37,635 nt of DNA from the IMG/VR virus record IMGVR_UViG_3300025853_010749, positions 1-37,635 of that record; one strand, given 5' to 3'. The position numbers and the translations under genes were made by a program. The notes beneath the pieces are model-generated. The model was not told where the DNA came from and ran no database searches. It was given only the letters and a program-made list of their open reading frames with translations. Position 1 is the stretch's first letter; the number at the start of each line of letters is the position of its first letter. Below, piece after piece: positions 33,571-37,499 of this stretch. Origin of the DNA: a virus.

Positions 33571-33623
33571 CAGTTAGCAATAGGAACTAAGGGGGAATTG
33601 ATCCCCCTATGTGATGCTAACTG
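33571..33623 (-). terminator. Two-tier hairpin after the ArdA-like gene
   Basis: An outer perfect 9-bp stem (CAGTTAGCA / TGCTAACTG, 33571-33579 and 33615-33623) encloses an inner 7-bp stem (AGGGGGA / TCCCCCT, 33590-33596 and 33602-33608). It begins 3 nt after the stop at 33627. There is no U-tract in either direction, so it may act in mRNA 3'-end protection as much as in termination. The rest of the gap 33480-33570 holds the upstream part of the next promoter. Confidence 0.6.
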
Positions 33624-33626
33624 TGA

Positions 33627-34061
33627 TCAGTGATCAGAGAAGATGTGGATGGGGCAATAGGTGCCACCATCGTTGCAAGCGGTGAAATCATAGTATAGGT
33701 TACGATCCCAAGTTGCCTCCCAGTCAACAACAATCATGGCAGGCACATCGTACCCCATTTCAGAGCAGAATTCCTCTGCAAAATCAGCAGTGGACTGATA
33801 GCAACCACGATAACGCTCATCGCAGTTCTCTACAGCATCCATGCCCGATTCTGCGATCAAAGCATCAACTGCTTCGTATCCAATCGCTTCACCACAGCGA
33901 ACGTATTCTTCGTAATGCTCAACGAATGCTGCCTCATTGTTCTCATCGATGAACTGCAGCATTGCTTCCAGATCGTAGTTCTCATCCATGAGAGACTCGA
34001 TCATCTCAACCGTGGCAGGTTGGCAGAACTGTTTGTAGGAATCGGTCAGGGTCACGGTCAT
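33627..34061 (-). CDS. ArdA-like antirestriction protein (C-terminal part)
   Basis: 144 aa from ATG at 34061 (MTVTLTDSYKQFC). ArdA-like features: LEAMLQFIDENNEAAFVEHY (31-50), YRGCYQSTADFAEEF (84-98) and VVDWEATWDRNLYYDF (111-126), which parallel the Y-x-G-x-Y-x-S-x-E-D-F-A-E-E and Y-I-D-Y-E-A-x-A-R-D-L blocks of ArdA. The protein is strongly acidic (many Asp/Glu, few Lys/Arg), in keeping with DNA mimicry. ArdA is about 165-170 aa, and here the N-terminal domain seems shortened. ArdA blocks type I restriction enzymes, so it would act early after entry. The start is supported by a sigma70-like promoter with 17-nt spacing. The last 18 residues (CNDGGTYCPIHIF) are unusual. Confidence 0.6.
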   Translation of the reverse strand: MTVTLTDSYKQFCQPATVEMIESLMDENYDLEAMLQFIDENNEAAFVEHYEEYVRCGEAIGYEAVDALIAESGMDAVENCDERYRGCYQSTADFAEEFCSEMGYDVPAMIVVDWEATWDRNLYYDFTACNDGGTYCPIHIFSDH

Positions 34062-34083
34062 GGGGTTTGTGTGAACTGAAGGA

Positions 34084-34112
34084 ACAATAGAATGGATTGG
34101 GGGCAGAGTCAA
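34084..34112 (-). promoter_or_regulatory. Sigma70-like promoter of the ArdA-like gene
   Basis: -35 TTGACT (34107-34112), 17-nt spacer, -10 TATTGT (34084-34089), then 22 nt to the ATG at 34061. The leader contains CAGTTCACACAAACCCC and no Shine-Dalgarno. The -35 touches the terminator hairpin of the upstream gene. Confidence 0.75.
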
Positions 34113-34134
34113 GGGGGGCAGTGGACACCCCCCT
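34112..34134 (-). terminator. G+C hairpin abutting a -35 box
   Basis: Minus strand AGGGGGG-loop-CCCCCCT (7 bp, 9-nt loop), a few nt after the stop of the 54 aa gene (34140) and sharing its last base with the TTGACT box. Followed by TTGACTC, no U-tract. Confidence 0.55.
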
Positions 34135-34139
34135 GATTG

Positions 34140-34304
34140 TCACATGCCATTCAGGAAGTCTGCCAGTGCTTCCTTGTATTCTGCCTCAGTCTCAAAGGTG
34201 CGACCATAGATAGTACGTGGGTACTGTGCCTTAGGGGCAGGCGCCTTGCTAAGGTCACGCCCCTGAGCGAGCACCTGCTGAGCGTAGGGGTTGTTGTGAG
34301 TCAT
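34140..34304 (-). CDS. Hypothetical 54 aa protein
   Basis: Starts MTHNNPYAQQVLAQGRDLSK; the middle APAPKAQYPRTIYGRTF is Pro- and Tyr-rich, and ETEAEYKEALADFLNGM forms a final acidic helix. The pattern Y-x-G-R-x-F-x-x-E-A-E-Y-x-x-A-L-A-D-F is seen in many short phage proteins of unknown role. The start is defined by TATAAT 25 nt upstream with the AGTTCAAACGACC leader; longer frames cross the promoter. It has no recognisable family, and its neighbour is the ArdA-like gene. Confidence 0.68.
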   Translation of the reverse strand: MTHNNPYAQQVLAQGRDLSKAPAPKAQYPRTIYGRTFETEAEYKEALADFLNGM

Positions 34305-34329
34305 GGTCTCGGTCGTTTGAACTTCAGTC

Positions 34330-34335
34330 ATTATA
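34330..34335 (-). promoter_or_regulatory. Promoter (TATAAT) of the 54 aa gene
   Basis: CGTGCC-TATAATGAC, with CCCTGAAA 17 nt upstream and TTGAGAAAT further upstream, all shared with the promoter at 33468. Leader AGTTCAAACGACC; 25 nt to the ATG. Confidence 0.78.
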
Positions 34336-34365
34336 GGCACGGGGTGTGGCGGTTTCAGGGCGATG

Positions 34366-34389
34366 GTGGACGATTTCTCAACCGTCCAC
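34366..34389 (-). repeat. 7-bp inverted repeat upstream of a promoter
   Basis: GTGGACG / CGTCCAC with a 10-nt loop that contains the TTGAGAAAT element. The loop element is thus presented on a possible hairpin or cruciform just upstream of the -35 region. Confidence 0.45.
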
Positions 34390-34403
34390 GGCGGCCGACC
34401 TGG

Positions 34404-34435
34404 GTATAGAGAACTCCCGAAGGAGTTAGCTATAC
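34404..34435 (-). terminator. UUCG-capped hairpin after the 86 aa gene
   Basis: Minus strand GTATAG-CT-AACTCC-TTCG-GGAGTT-CT-CTATAC: two 6-bp stems separated by a symmetric CT/CT mismatch and capped by C(UUCG)G, an exceptionally stable tetraloop. It begins 2 nt after the stop (34438-34440). No U-tract follows. Confidence 0.65.
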
Positions 34436-34437
34436 AT

Positions 34438-34698
34438 TCAGACTGATACAGGTTTGTGACGCATAGGGACATCAAACGTCTTGACATCATGCCCATTGAT
34501 CTTTGCCCAACCATACATCATGGCATCCTCTCTAGATACAAACTTTTGCTTGAATTTATGGGCAACTTTATACTTAAAGTATGTGTTGCCATTGTTTTCA
34601 ATCGTGCTCACATACACCCAGCAGTTGTATCCATGCTTTCCTTTGTTAACCACAACTGGCGAAGGAATTGCCTTTTCAGGTGTTACTTTTTTGAGCAT
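34438..34698 (-). CDS. Hypothetical 86 aa basic protein
   Basis: Starts MLKKVTPEKAIPSPVVVNKG. Beta-rich middle: CWVYVSTIENNGNTYFKYKV (25-44), then AHKFKQKFVSREDAMMYGWA (45-64), and a basic tail VPMRHKPVSV. Around 15 Lys/Arg suggest nucleic-acid binding. An in-frame ATG lies inside the -10 box and would be upstream of the expected RNA start, so I use the next ATG (34698), which is 22 nt from the -10. No family recognised. A very stable UUCG hairpin follows the stop. Confidence 0.68.
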   Translation of the reverse strand: MLKKVTPEKAIPSPVVVNKGKHGYNCWVYVSTIENNGNTYFKYKVAHKFKQKFVSREDAMMYGWAKINGHDVKTFDVPMRHKPVSV

Positions 34699-34720
34699 GT
34701 GTTGAGTGTAACTGGTGGTC

Positions 34721-34726
34721 ATTCTA
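34721..34726 (-). promoter_or_regulatory. Promoter -10 (TAGAAT) of the 86 aa gene
   Basis: CGTGCC-TAGAATGAC: same context as the other promoters but with one change in the -10 box; 22 nt to the ATG. Leader CCAGTTACACTCAACAC, no Shine-Dalgarno. It lies only 9 nt past the upstream stop. Confidence 0.65.
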
Positions 34727-34735
34727 GGCACGGGG

Positions 34736-35038
34736 TCAGGCGACCTGTGGATCAGAGGGGACGCTTTGCTCAACTGGCACACTCAGACGGGTCTCAAGAG
34801 ACTCAGCAGTTTGAATAACAAACTGCAGCACTTTGATAGTGTTAGCAACGATCACCTCTTTGCCACCATTAGTATACCAAACTCGTGCAGCACGATAGGT
34901 ATAGCTAACCACACCCACGATGATGGCAAGAACTGTTGCAAGGGTAAGCATCATCTCAGTGCTCATCAGTTCTTTATACTGACTCTGAACTTTGCTCTTG
35001 ATTTCGTTCACTTTGTCAGACACGGTTTGAATGTTCAT
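34736..35038 (-). CDS. Single-pass membrane protein, 100 aa
   Basis: From ATG at 35038: MNIQTVSDKVNEIKSKVQSQ forms a charged N-terminal helix, then a membrane helix at about 29-47 (MMLTLATVLAIIVGVVSYT), followed by the basic YRAARVW, which puts positive charge on the C-terminal side of the helix. A second amphipathic helix (EVIVANTIKVLQFVIQTAES, 61-80) and a Pro-rich tail follow. The orientation is not clear. Possible roles are superinfection exclusion or changes to the host envelope (inference from size and topology only). The start is set by TATAAT 25 nt upstream. Confidence 0.72.
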   Translation of the reverse strand: MNIQTVSDKVNEIKSKVQSQYKELMSTEMMLTLATVLAIIVGVVSYTYRAARVWYTNGGKEVIVANTIKVLQFVIQTAESLETRLSVPVEQSVPSDPQVA

Positions 35039-35063
35039 TTGAGTGAAATGTTTGAACTCGTTC

Positions 35064-35069
35064 ATTATA
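35064..35069 (-). promoter_or_regulatory. Promoter (TATAAT) of the membrane-protein gene
   Basis: TGTT-TATAATGAAC, the second promoter subtype (also at 36096 and 37033). Leader with GAGTTCAAAC, 25 nt to the ATG. Two tandem 26-bp repeats lie 30-81 nt upstream. Confidence 0.72.
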
Positions 35070-35098
35070 AACATGGGGTTGGGCACTTTGGGGGCAAA

Positions 35099-35150
35099 AG
35101 TGTACACTACAGAAACTGGCACATAGTGTACACTACAGAAACTGGCACAT
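35099..35150 (-). repeat. Two perfect 26-bp tandem repeats, each with a palindrome
   Basis: Copies at 35099-35124 and 35125-35150 are identical. Each begins with AGTGTACACT, a perfect 10-bp palindrome. They lie upstream of the membrane-protein promoter, where an activator or repressor could bind. Confidence 0.8.
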
Positions 35151-35175
35151 AGTGGACAGATGCTAACGTGTCCTG

Positions 35176-35206
35176 AAACACCTCTAGAATGCCCTAGAAG
35201 GTGTTT
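35176..35206 (-). terminator. 12-bp hairpin downstream of the 42 aa gene
   Basis: AAACACCTCTAG / CTAG-a-AGGTGTTT with one bulged base and a 6-nt loop (AATGCC). On the minus strand it lies about 55 nt past the stop of the 42 aa gene and ends in TTTC, so it could terminate that transcript. Confidence 0.55.
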
Positions 35207-35233
35207 AGAATAGTATATCAGTAAGATATACCA

Positions 35234-35247
35234 TATAGTATACTATA
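35234..35247. repeat. 14-bp perfect palindrome TATAGTATACTATA
   Basis: Self-complementary A+T-rich palindrome within a stretch of repeated TATA/GTATA words (35205-35260). It may be an operator or part of the 3' region of the 42 aa gene. No ORF here. Confidence 0.6.
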
Positions 35248-35260
35248 AGGGTATTATAGA

Positions 35261-35389
35261 CTATTCTTGAGTGGTATAATCAATTTCTACAATATAACAA
35301 TCATCATAAAGATCTTTATCATTATAACCACTATTCTTATCTTCAATATATTGTTCATTCATCTCTTGATACATTTCTTGAATGGTCAT
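35261..35389 (-). CDS. Very small acidic protein, 42 aa
   Basis: Reads MTIQEMYQEMNEQYIEDKNS, then GYNDKDLYDDCYIVEIDYTT and a final QE. It is strongly acidic and Tyr-rich (7 Tyr). The composition is that of a real protein, not a chance frame. It lies between an intrinsic terminator upstream and a hairpin downstream, in a place that would otherwise be an unexplained gap. The leader (CCACTTTTTCAATCAA) has no Shine-Dalgarno. Small acidic phage proteins often bind host enzymes or mimic DNA, but no evidence here points to a target. Confidence 0.6.
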   Translation of the reverse strand: MTIQEMYQEMNEQYIEDKNSGYNDKDLYDDCYIVEIDYTTQE

Positions 35390-35432
35390 TTGATTGAAAA
35401 AGTGGTTAAACTAATTTATTTAAAAAAATAAA

Positions 35433-35470
35433 AAATCCTACTTTTCTAAAAAACTAAAAAAGTAGGATTT
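35433..35470 (-). terminator. Strong intrinsic terminator after the 110 aa gene
   Basis: A perfect 13-bp stem (AAATCCTACTTTT / AAAAGTAGGATTT) with a 12-nt loop, followed on the minus strand by TTTATTTTTTT. It starts 11 nt past the stop at 35481. This is the best Rho-independent terminator in the window. Confidence 0.9.
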
Positions 35471-35480
35471 CTAAGATTAT

Positions 35481-35813
35481 TCAATTTAGACGCATTCCAG
35501 AAAAGAAAGGAACTTGAAGATCCTCACCTTTTGCATTCTTCATGTTGAGATACCACTTACCTGCCTTCTGATAGATATACTCACCATCAATACCATGCTC
35601 AGAAAGAATAGCATTCAGTCTAGACTTGGTAGTGGTAGTCTGCCAACCACCATCAAACATGGTGATAGAGTTATCAGTAATGATTGCAATCAAGTTACCA
35701 TGCAGGTAGACAAGGGATGCATTATTGTCATTAGTGAACACCTCAGTATTGTCAGACTTCCAGCACTCGCCGTTGGTGATGGCAGCATTCATCTGGGTTT
35801 CAATCTTACGCAT
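35481..35813 (-). CDS. Conserved hypothetical phage protein, 110 aa
   Basis: Starts MRKIETQMNAAITNGECWKS. Contains NTEVFTNDNNASLVYLHGNL, IAIITDNSITMFDGGWQT, TTTKSRLNAILSEHGIDGEY and a C-terminal YQKAGKWYLNM. The combination of VYLHGNLIA, FDGGWQT-x-TTKSRLNA and a final strand is one I associate with a family of small proteins common in cyanophages and other marine phages, of unknown function (from memory). Likely a compact beta-rich fold. It has a sigma70-like promoter with 17-nt spacing and its own intrinsic terminator, so it is a single-gene unit. Confidence 0.8.
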   Translation of the reverse strand: MRKIETQMNAAITNGECWKSDNTEVFTNDNNASLVYLHGNLIAIITDNSITMFDGGWQTTTTKSRLNAILSEHGIDGEYIYQKAGKWYLNMKNAKGEDLQVPFFSGMRLN

Positions 35814-35837
35814 GGGTTGTTTGCGGTTGACTTAGGT

Positions 35838-35866
35838 AGTATGGGTCAGATGGGAGGCAAAGTCAA
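35838..35866 (-). promoter_or_regulatory. Sigma70-like promoter of the 110 aa gene
   Basis: -35 TTGACT (35861-35866), 17-nt spacer, -10 CATACT (35838-35843), then 24 nt to the ATG. The leader is A/C-rich (CGCAAACAACCC) without Shine-Dalgarno. The sequence after the -10 (ACTACCTAAG) matches that at 36912. Confidence 0.75.
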
Positions 35867-35882
35867 GTGGTTTGTGCCACCT
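35865..35882 (-). terminator. Weak hairpin after the 65 aa gene
   Basis: Minus strand AGGTGG-CACAAA-CCACTT, 6 bp with one G-U pair, about 9 nt past the stop at 35892 and overlapping the TTGACT of the next promoter. Confidence 0.4.
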
Positions 35883-35891
35883 TGCTGACTG

Positions 35892-36089
35892 TCACATCCC
35901 AAAGAACTCTTCAAACTCATCAGCAATACGATCAATCAACCAATCGCTAGCGTTGAGATCAAACACATTACAGACCCAATCAACACAGTCGTTGAGATCT
36001 GTGTGATTGGCAGACATGAATTCACGCAAGGCAGGAGCAATATCCAGATCAAACTGGTGGACCATAGAAGCGGTGAGGATGTTTGTCAT
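35892..36089 (-). CDS. Hypothetical 65 aa acidic helical protein
   Basis: MTNILTASMVHQFDLDIAPA, then LREFMSANHTDLNDCVDWVC and NVFDLNASDWLIDRIADEFE, ending EFFGM. Strongly acidic and all helical, with two Trp and two Cys. The -10 box TATAAT ends only 6 nt before the first ATG, so the mRNA would be leaderless or start at the second ATG (36065, MVHQFDLD), which lies 30 nt from the -10. The first is annotated because it keeps the full frame. No family recognised. Confidence 0.65.
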   Translation of the reverse strand: MTNILTASMVHQFDLDIAPALREFMSANHTDLNDCVDWVCNVFDLNASDWLIDRIADEFEEFFGM

Positions 36090-36095
36090 GTGACC

Positions 36096-36101
36096 ATTAT
36101 A
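36096..36101 (-). promoter_or_regulatory. Promoter (TATAAT) close to the 65 aa ORF start
   Basis: TGTGTT-TATAATGG on the minus strand, subtype TGTT-TATAAT. Only 6 nt to the first ATG (36089). Confidence 0.68.
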
Positions 36102-36141
36102 AACACAGGATCAGACCATCTGTAGGTGCTACTGTGCCACC

Positions 36142-36303
36142 TTAGAAACTGTCATAGTACTCATCGTCACGGGTCTTGAATTTGGTAACTTTCTTTTTGG
36201 ACTGGCGACGTATATTCTTTACTTCATAGCCATAGTCTTCAAAATCATCATTCAATTCACTATACTTATCATAGCGATCATTACGATAATTCTTGTTGCT
36301 CAT
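36142..36303 (-). CDS. Very small Tyr- and charge-rich protein, 53 aa
   Basis: Reads MSNKNYRNDRYDKYSELNDD, then FEDYGYEVKNIRRQSKKKVT and KFKTRDDEYYDSF. An acidic/Tyr-rich first half, a basic centre (IRRQSKKKVTKFK) and an acidic end. Composition is biased but protein-like, and the ORF fills a gap between neighbours exactly. Downstream, AGGTG/CACCT (36124-36128 and 36138-36142) forms a small hairpin at its stop. No promoter of the common type is evident; the leader is CACTACAACA. Function unknown. Confidence 0.65.
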   Translation of the reverse strand: MSNKNYRNDRYDKYSELNDDFEDYGYEVKNIRRQSKKKVTKFKTRDDEYYDSF

Positions 36304-36336
36304 TGTTGTAGTGGATTACTTATTCAAAGTGTGAGA

Positions 36337-36591
36337 TTATTTAGTTTCAACAAGGACATTATTCTTGATTTGTTGGTGTAGAAAACGCCCAACAGATCCT
36401 TTACCATTGTTTAGTTCTACATCAATCAATTCTTCACTTAGTTTCTCTACAAATTCTTCTGTATTTGAACAAGTAAATGTATATTCTTTGTCTTTATTAC
36501 TATTATAAACGACTTTTACTACATTATCTTCAATAATAATGCTATTAATAGCACTACTAACGAGATTATCGTAGACTTTGTTCATGATCAT
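36337..36591 (-). CDS. KTSC-domain-like small protein, 84 aa
   Basis: MIMNKVYDNLVSSAINSIII, then VVKVVYNSNKDKEYTFTCSN (24-43), EEFVEKLSEELID and SVGRFLHQQIKNN (66-78). The layout S-S-A-I, a V-x-Y strand, an E-Y-x-F-x strand, a helix and a closing S-x-G-x-F-x-x-x-I-K resembles the KTSC domain, a short beta-rich module found in phage and bacterial proteins and at the C-terminus of some lysyl-tRNA synthetases. Starts at 36591 or 36585 are both possible; neither has a Shine-Dalgarno. A+T-rich, unlike the 32-34 kb genes. Confidence 0.6.
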   Translation of the reverse strand: MIMNKVYDNLVSSAINSIIIEDNVVKVVYNSNKDKEYTFTCSNTEEFVEKLSEELIDVELNNGKGSVGRFLHQQIKNNVLVETK

Positions 36592-36619
36592 GAAAAATGT
36601 TAAAGTTTAAAGTTTAAGA

Positions 36620-36706
36620 AATCTCAAAAAGACAAAAAAATGACTTTCTAAGATTTCTCAGTTTTTCAAATATCTCAAAAAGTCATTTTTTTGTCTTTTT
36701 GAGATT
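36620..36706 (-). terminator. Very long hairpin: 28-bp perfect stem
   Basis: Arms at 36620-36647 and 36679-36706 are perfect reverse complements over 28 bp and enclose a 31-nt loop. The right arm plus part of the loop (36672-36682 / 36695-36705) can form an alternative 11-bp hairpin. On the minus strand it starts 9 nt after the stop (36715) of the 57 aa gene and ends with TTTCTT. It probably terminates that transcript. Confidence 0.85.
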
Positions 36707-36714
36707 CTGAGGAA

Positions 36715-36888
36715 TCAGCGATTACATGCAAATGCCTTCAACATGAATACCTTAGCATACTCACATGCCATCTTTTTGTCCTTAGATTGAATGGCAGTAC
36801 AGTATGCTTCAAAGACCTGCTGAGTGTCTAGGGAGACCAACTCAGAAGGACTCAGAGGTGCTTCAATAGTCTTGGTAGAAGAAAGCAT
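36715..36888 (-). CDS. Hypothetical 57 aa protein
   Basis: Starts MLSSTKTIEAPLSPSELVSL and continues DTQQVFEAYCTAIQSKDKKM, ACEYAKVFMLKAFACNR. Two helices with a basic C-terminus and three Cys. I start at 36888 because a TATACT -10 box lies 23 nt upstream; a frame from 36954 would include that promoter. It is followed by the 28-bp hairpin. No family recognised. Confidence 0.65.
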   Translation of the reverse strand: MLSSTKTIEAPLSPSELVSLDTQQVFEAYCTAIQSKDKKMACEYAKVFMLKAFACNR

Positions 36889-36911
36889 TGCTGTCTCTTG
36901 ATTACCTAGGT

Positions 36912-36917
36912 AGTATA
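36912..36917 (-). promoter_or_regulatory. Promoter -10 (TATACT) of the 57 aa gene
   Basis: TTATACTACCTAGG on the minus strand, resembling CATACTACCTAAG of the 110 aa gene promoter (35838). 23 nt to the ATG at 36888. No -35 consensus. Confidence 0.65.
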
Positions 36918-37032
36918 AGGCATCTGGGAGGGTCTCAGAGGGTTTGTGTGACACTTAGGGGAGTGGCACAAGACTTGTTGACTTTTGAGTGGTGGGGTGC
37001 TAAGCCACCAACACCTCCGCACCCTAACGTTC

Positions 37033-37038
37033 ATTATA
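37033..37038 (-). promoter_or_regulatory. TATAAT promoter without an obvious gene
   Basis: GTGTT-TATAATGAACG on the minus strand, the same subtype as at 35064. Downstream (36955-37032) only an improbable 42-codon frame begins inside the -10. The gap 36955-37154 otherwise holds G+C-rich inverted repeats (GGTGG..CCACC near 37000). Confidence 0.6.
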
Positions 37039-37079
37039 AACACTTTACCCATATTTAATTAACTATTTCTTATTATTGA

Positions 37080-37106
37080 TTCTCAATAACTTTACCTTAT
37101 TGAGAA
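37080..37106 (-). terminator. 10-bp hairpin after the 114 aa gene
   Basis: TTCTCAATAA / TTATTGAGAA with a 7-nt loop, a perfect stem about 48 nt past the stop at 37155. No U-tract. Confidence 0.5.
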
Positions 37107-37154
37107 CCCTTGGTATGACTAGTGCGGAAGCACCTTGAAAACTACATAATTTCC

Positions 37155-37499
37155 TTATTGATTATCAATAGCATCAATATAGTTCCATGTGTAACCATAT
37201 GCATGTTTTGATGTTTCTTCTCTAATATTTTTCAGGATATTACCCACACCTCCACGATCACCTCTTACATGATAACTAGCATCAGATAATGATGAGAATT
37301 CAATTACTTCACAAGTGATTAGATTATCACGTGATACATTATCAGTCAGACTCTTATTATTTGCGAAGTCAAGATCTAATGATGGTTTTACGTCATCACT
37401 ATCTCTAACGAGAGCATTACCAATATATCTTTGAACGTCAGGAGCAACGTTGAAAGTTTCTGTAAGATATAGTACGGTATCTCCTGCATAGACTCCCAT
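37155..37499 (-). CDS. Chimeric protein: fibre N-terminus plus NUMOD-like tail
   Basis: 114 aa. Residues 1-62 (MGVYAGDTVLYLTETFNVA..., VQRYIGNALVRDS, PSLDLDFANNKSLTDNVS, DNLIT) look like the start of a large cyanophage fibre protein; in such proteins an F-x-R-A-S-x-G-T-Y segment typically follows. Instead it continues CEVIEFSSLSDASYHVRGDR and ends NILKNIREETSKHAYGYTWN-YI, which resembles the NUMOD-type DNA-binding tail of homing endonucleases (F-x-S-L-x-x-A ... G-Y-T-W). The ATG overlaps the upstream stop by one base (TAATG), as in an intact structural operon. Probably a truncated or recombined fibre gene; whether the product is used is unknown. Confidence 0.6.
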   Translation of the reverse strand: MGVYAGDTVLYLTETFNVAPDVQRYIGNALVRDSDDVKPSLDLDFANNKSLTDNVSRDNLITCEVIEFSSLSDASYHVRGDRGGVGNILKNIREETSKHAYGYTWNYIDAIDNQ

